A DNA stretch of 5,319 nucleotides, taken from contig JAEWGY010000036.1 of the NCBI GenBank assembly GCA_023388035.1, positions 1 to 5,319 on the forward strand, given 5' to 3'. This document shows, piece after piece, positions 4,988 to 5,319 of this stretch. The position numbers were made by a program, and so were the translations under genes. Source of the stretch: Bacillota bacterium. Its GTDB lineage: Bacteria > Bacillota_I > Bacilli_A > Erysipelotrichales > Erysipelotrichaceae. How positions within the stretch are numbered: the first letter of the stretch is position 1; each line of letters opens with the position of its first letter. Under the pieces are notes generated by a model. That model worked only from the letters and a program-made list of their open reading frames with translations. It had not been told where the DNA came from and ran no database searches.

Positions 4988-5319
4988 ATGATTTTCTAAA
5001 AAGATTTTTCTATACAAATTTATACTGAAGATTTTAAAAATGGTTATATAAGTCTTACGGATATTGCAAAGTACAGGAATAGTGATGATCTACGATTTGT
5101 TATTCAAAACCGGATGAGAAATCGAAATACATTAGAGTTTATAGGATTGTGGGAAGCTTATATAATGAAAATTTTAATGTGTGTAATTCGGTACGTTTAG
5201 AAATGAGTCTGGATTGAATAGATTCACTATGACTACACAAAAATGGATAGAATCAACTAATGCAATTGGGATTATAGCTAAGTCAGGAAGATATGGTGGC
5301 ACATATGCAAACTATGATA
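4988..5319 (+). pseudogene. KilA-N domain protein remnant (stop and two frameshifts, partial)
   Basis: A start ATG at 4988-4990, preceded by TGAGG about eight bases upstream, meets a TAA three codons later (4997-4999). The same frame then reads KDFSIQIYTEDF, NGYISLTDIAKYRN and VIQNRMRNRNTLEFIGLWE, the core of KilA-N domains. Similarity then moves to a second frame near 5161 (YNENFNVCNSVRL) and a third near 5202 (NESGLNRFTMTTQKW, IESTNAIGIIAKSGRYGGTY), running to the window edge. KilA-N is a DNA-binding domain common in phage and prophage genes. With a premature stop and two shifts the gene cannot make its protein. The surviving order of motifs is intact, suggesting fairly recent inactivation of prophage-derived DNA. 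The 3' end is outside the window. Confidence 0.85.

Overview
The window looks like a chromosomal segment of a low-GC Bacillota-type bacterium, perhaps Erysipelotrichales, Acholeplasma-like or a related lineage. The evidence is the very AT-rich codons and spacers, strong AGGAG-type ribosome sites, a TPP riboswitch, an ECF-type thiamine S component and an NtdP-family enzyme. TGA acts as a normal stop (it ends psuG at the expected family length), so the Mycoplasma/Spiroplasma code is unlikely. The lineage is an inference.

Layout. Positions 1-264 hold the degraded end of a phage tail tape-measure gene (+). Positions 265-310 are a 46-bp segment bounded by a perfect 10-bp inverted repeat that resembles the two ends of an IS3-type element with the interior missing. 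Positions 311-836 (-) hold a frameshifted, truncated BglG-type (PRD) regulator. Positions 837-1019 are non-coding with an AT-rich palindrome and a terminator for the leftward genes. Positions 1020-4766 are a compact block of five intact leftward genes. Positions 4785-5319 hold a spacer and a decayed KilA-N domain gene (+).

The intact block reads, in transcription order: psuK (pseudouridine kinase, PfkB family), psuG (pseudouridine-5'-phosphate glycosidase), an aminoglycoside 3-N-acetyltransferase (AAC(3))-fold protein without its usual catalytic residues, then an internal promoter and TPP riboswitch, thiT (thiamine ECF S component) and ntdP (nucleoside di/triphosphatase, DUF402). psuK/psuG, psuG/AAC(3)-like and thiT/ntdP all overlap by a few bases, implying translational coupling. 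PsuK and PsuG salvage pseudouridine to uracil and ribose 5-phosphate. ThiT imports thiamine under TPP feedback, and ntdP shares that control by position. No terminator is visible between the two halves.

The most interesting points are the catalytically degenerate AAC(3)-like protein embedded in the pseudouridine operon, the well-resolved translational switch of the TPP riboswitch with ntdP placed under it, a possible leaderless psuK mRNA, and three decaying accessory genes around one intact metabolic island.
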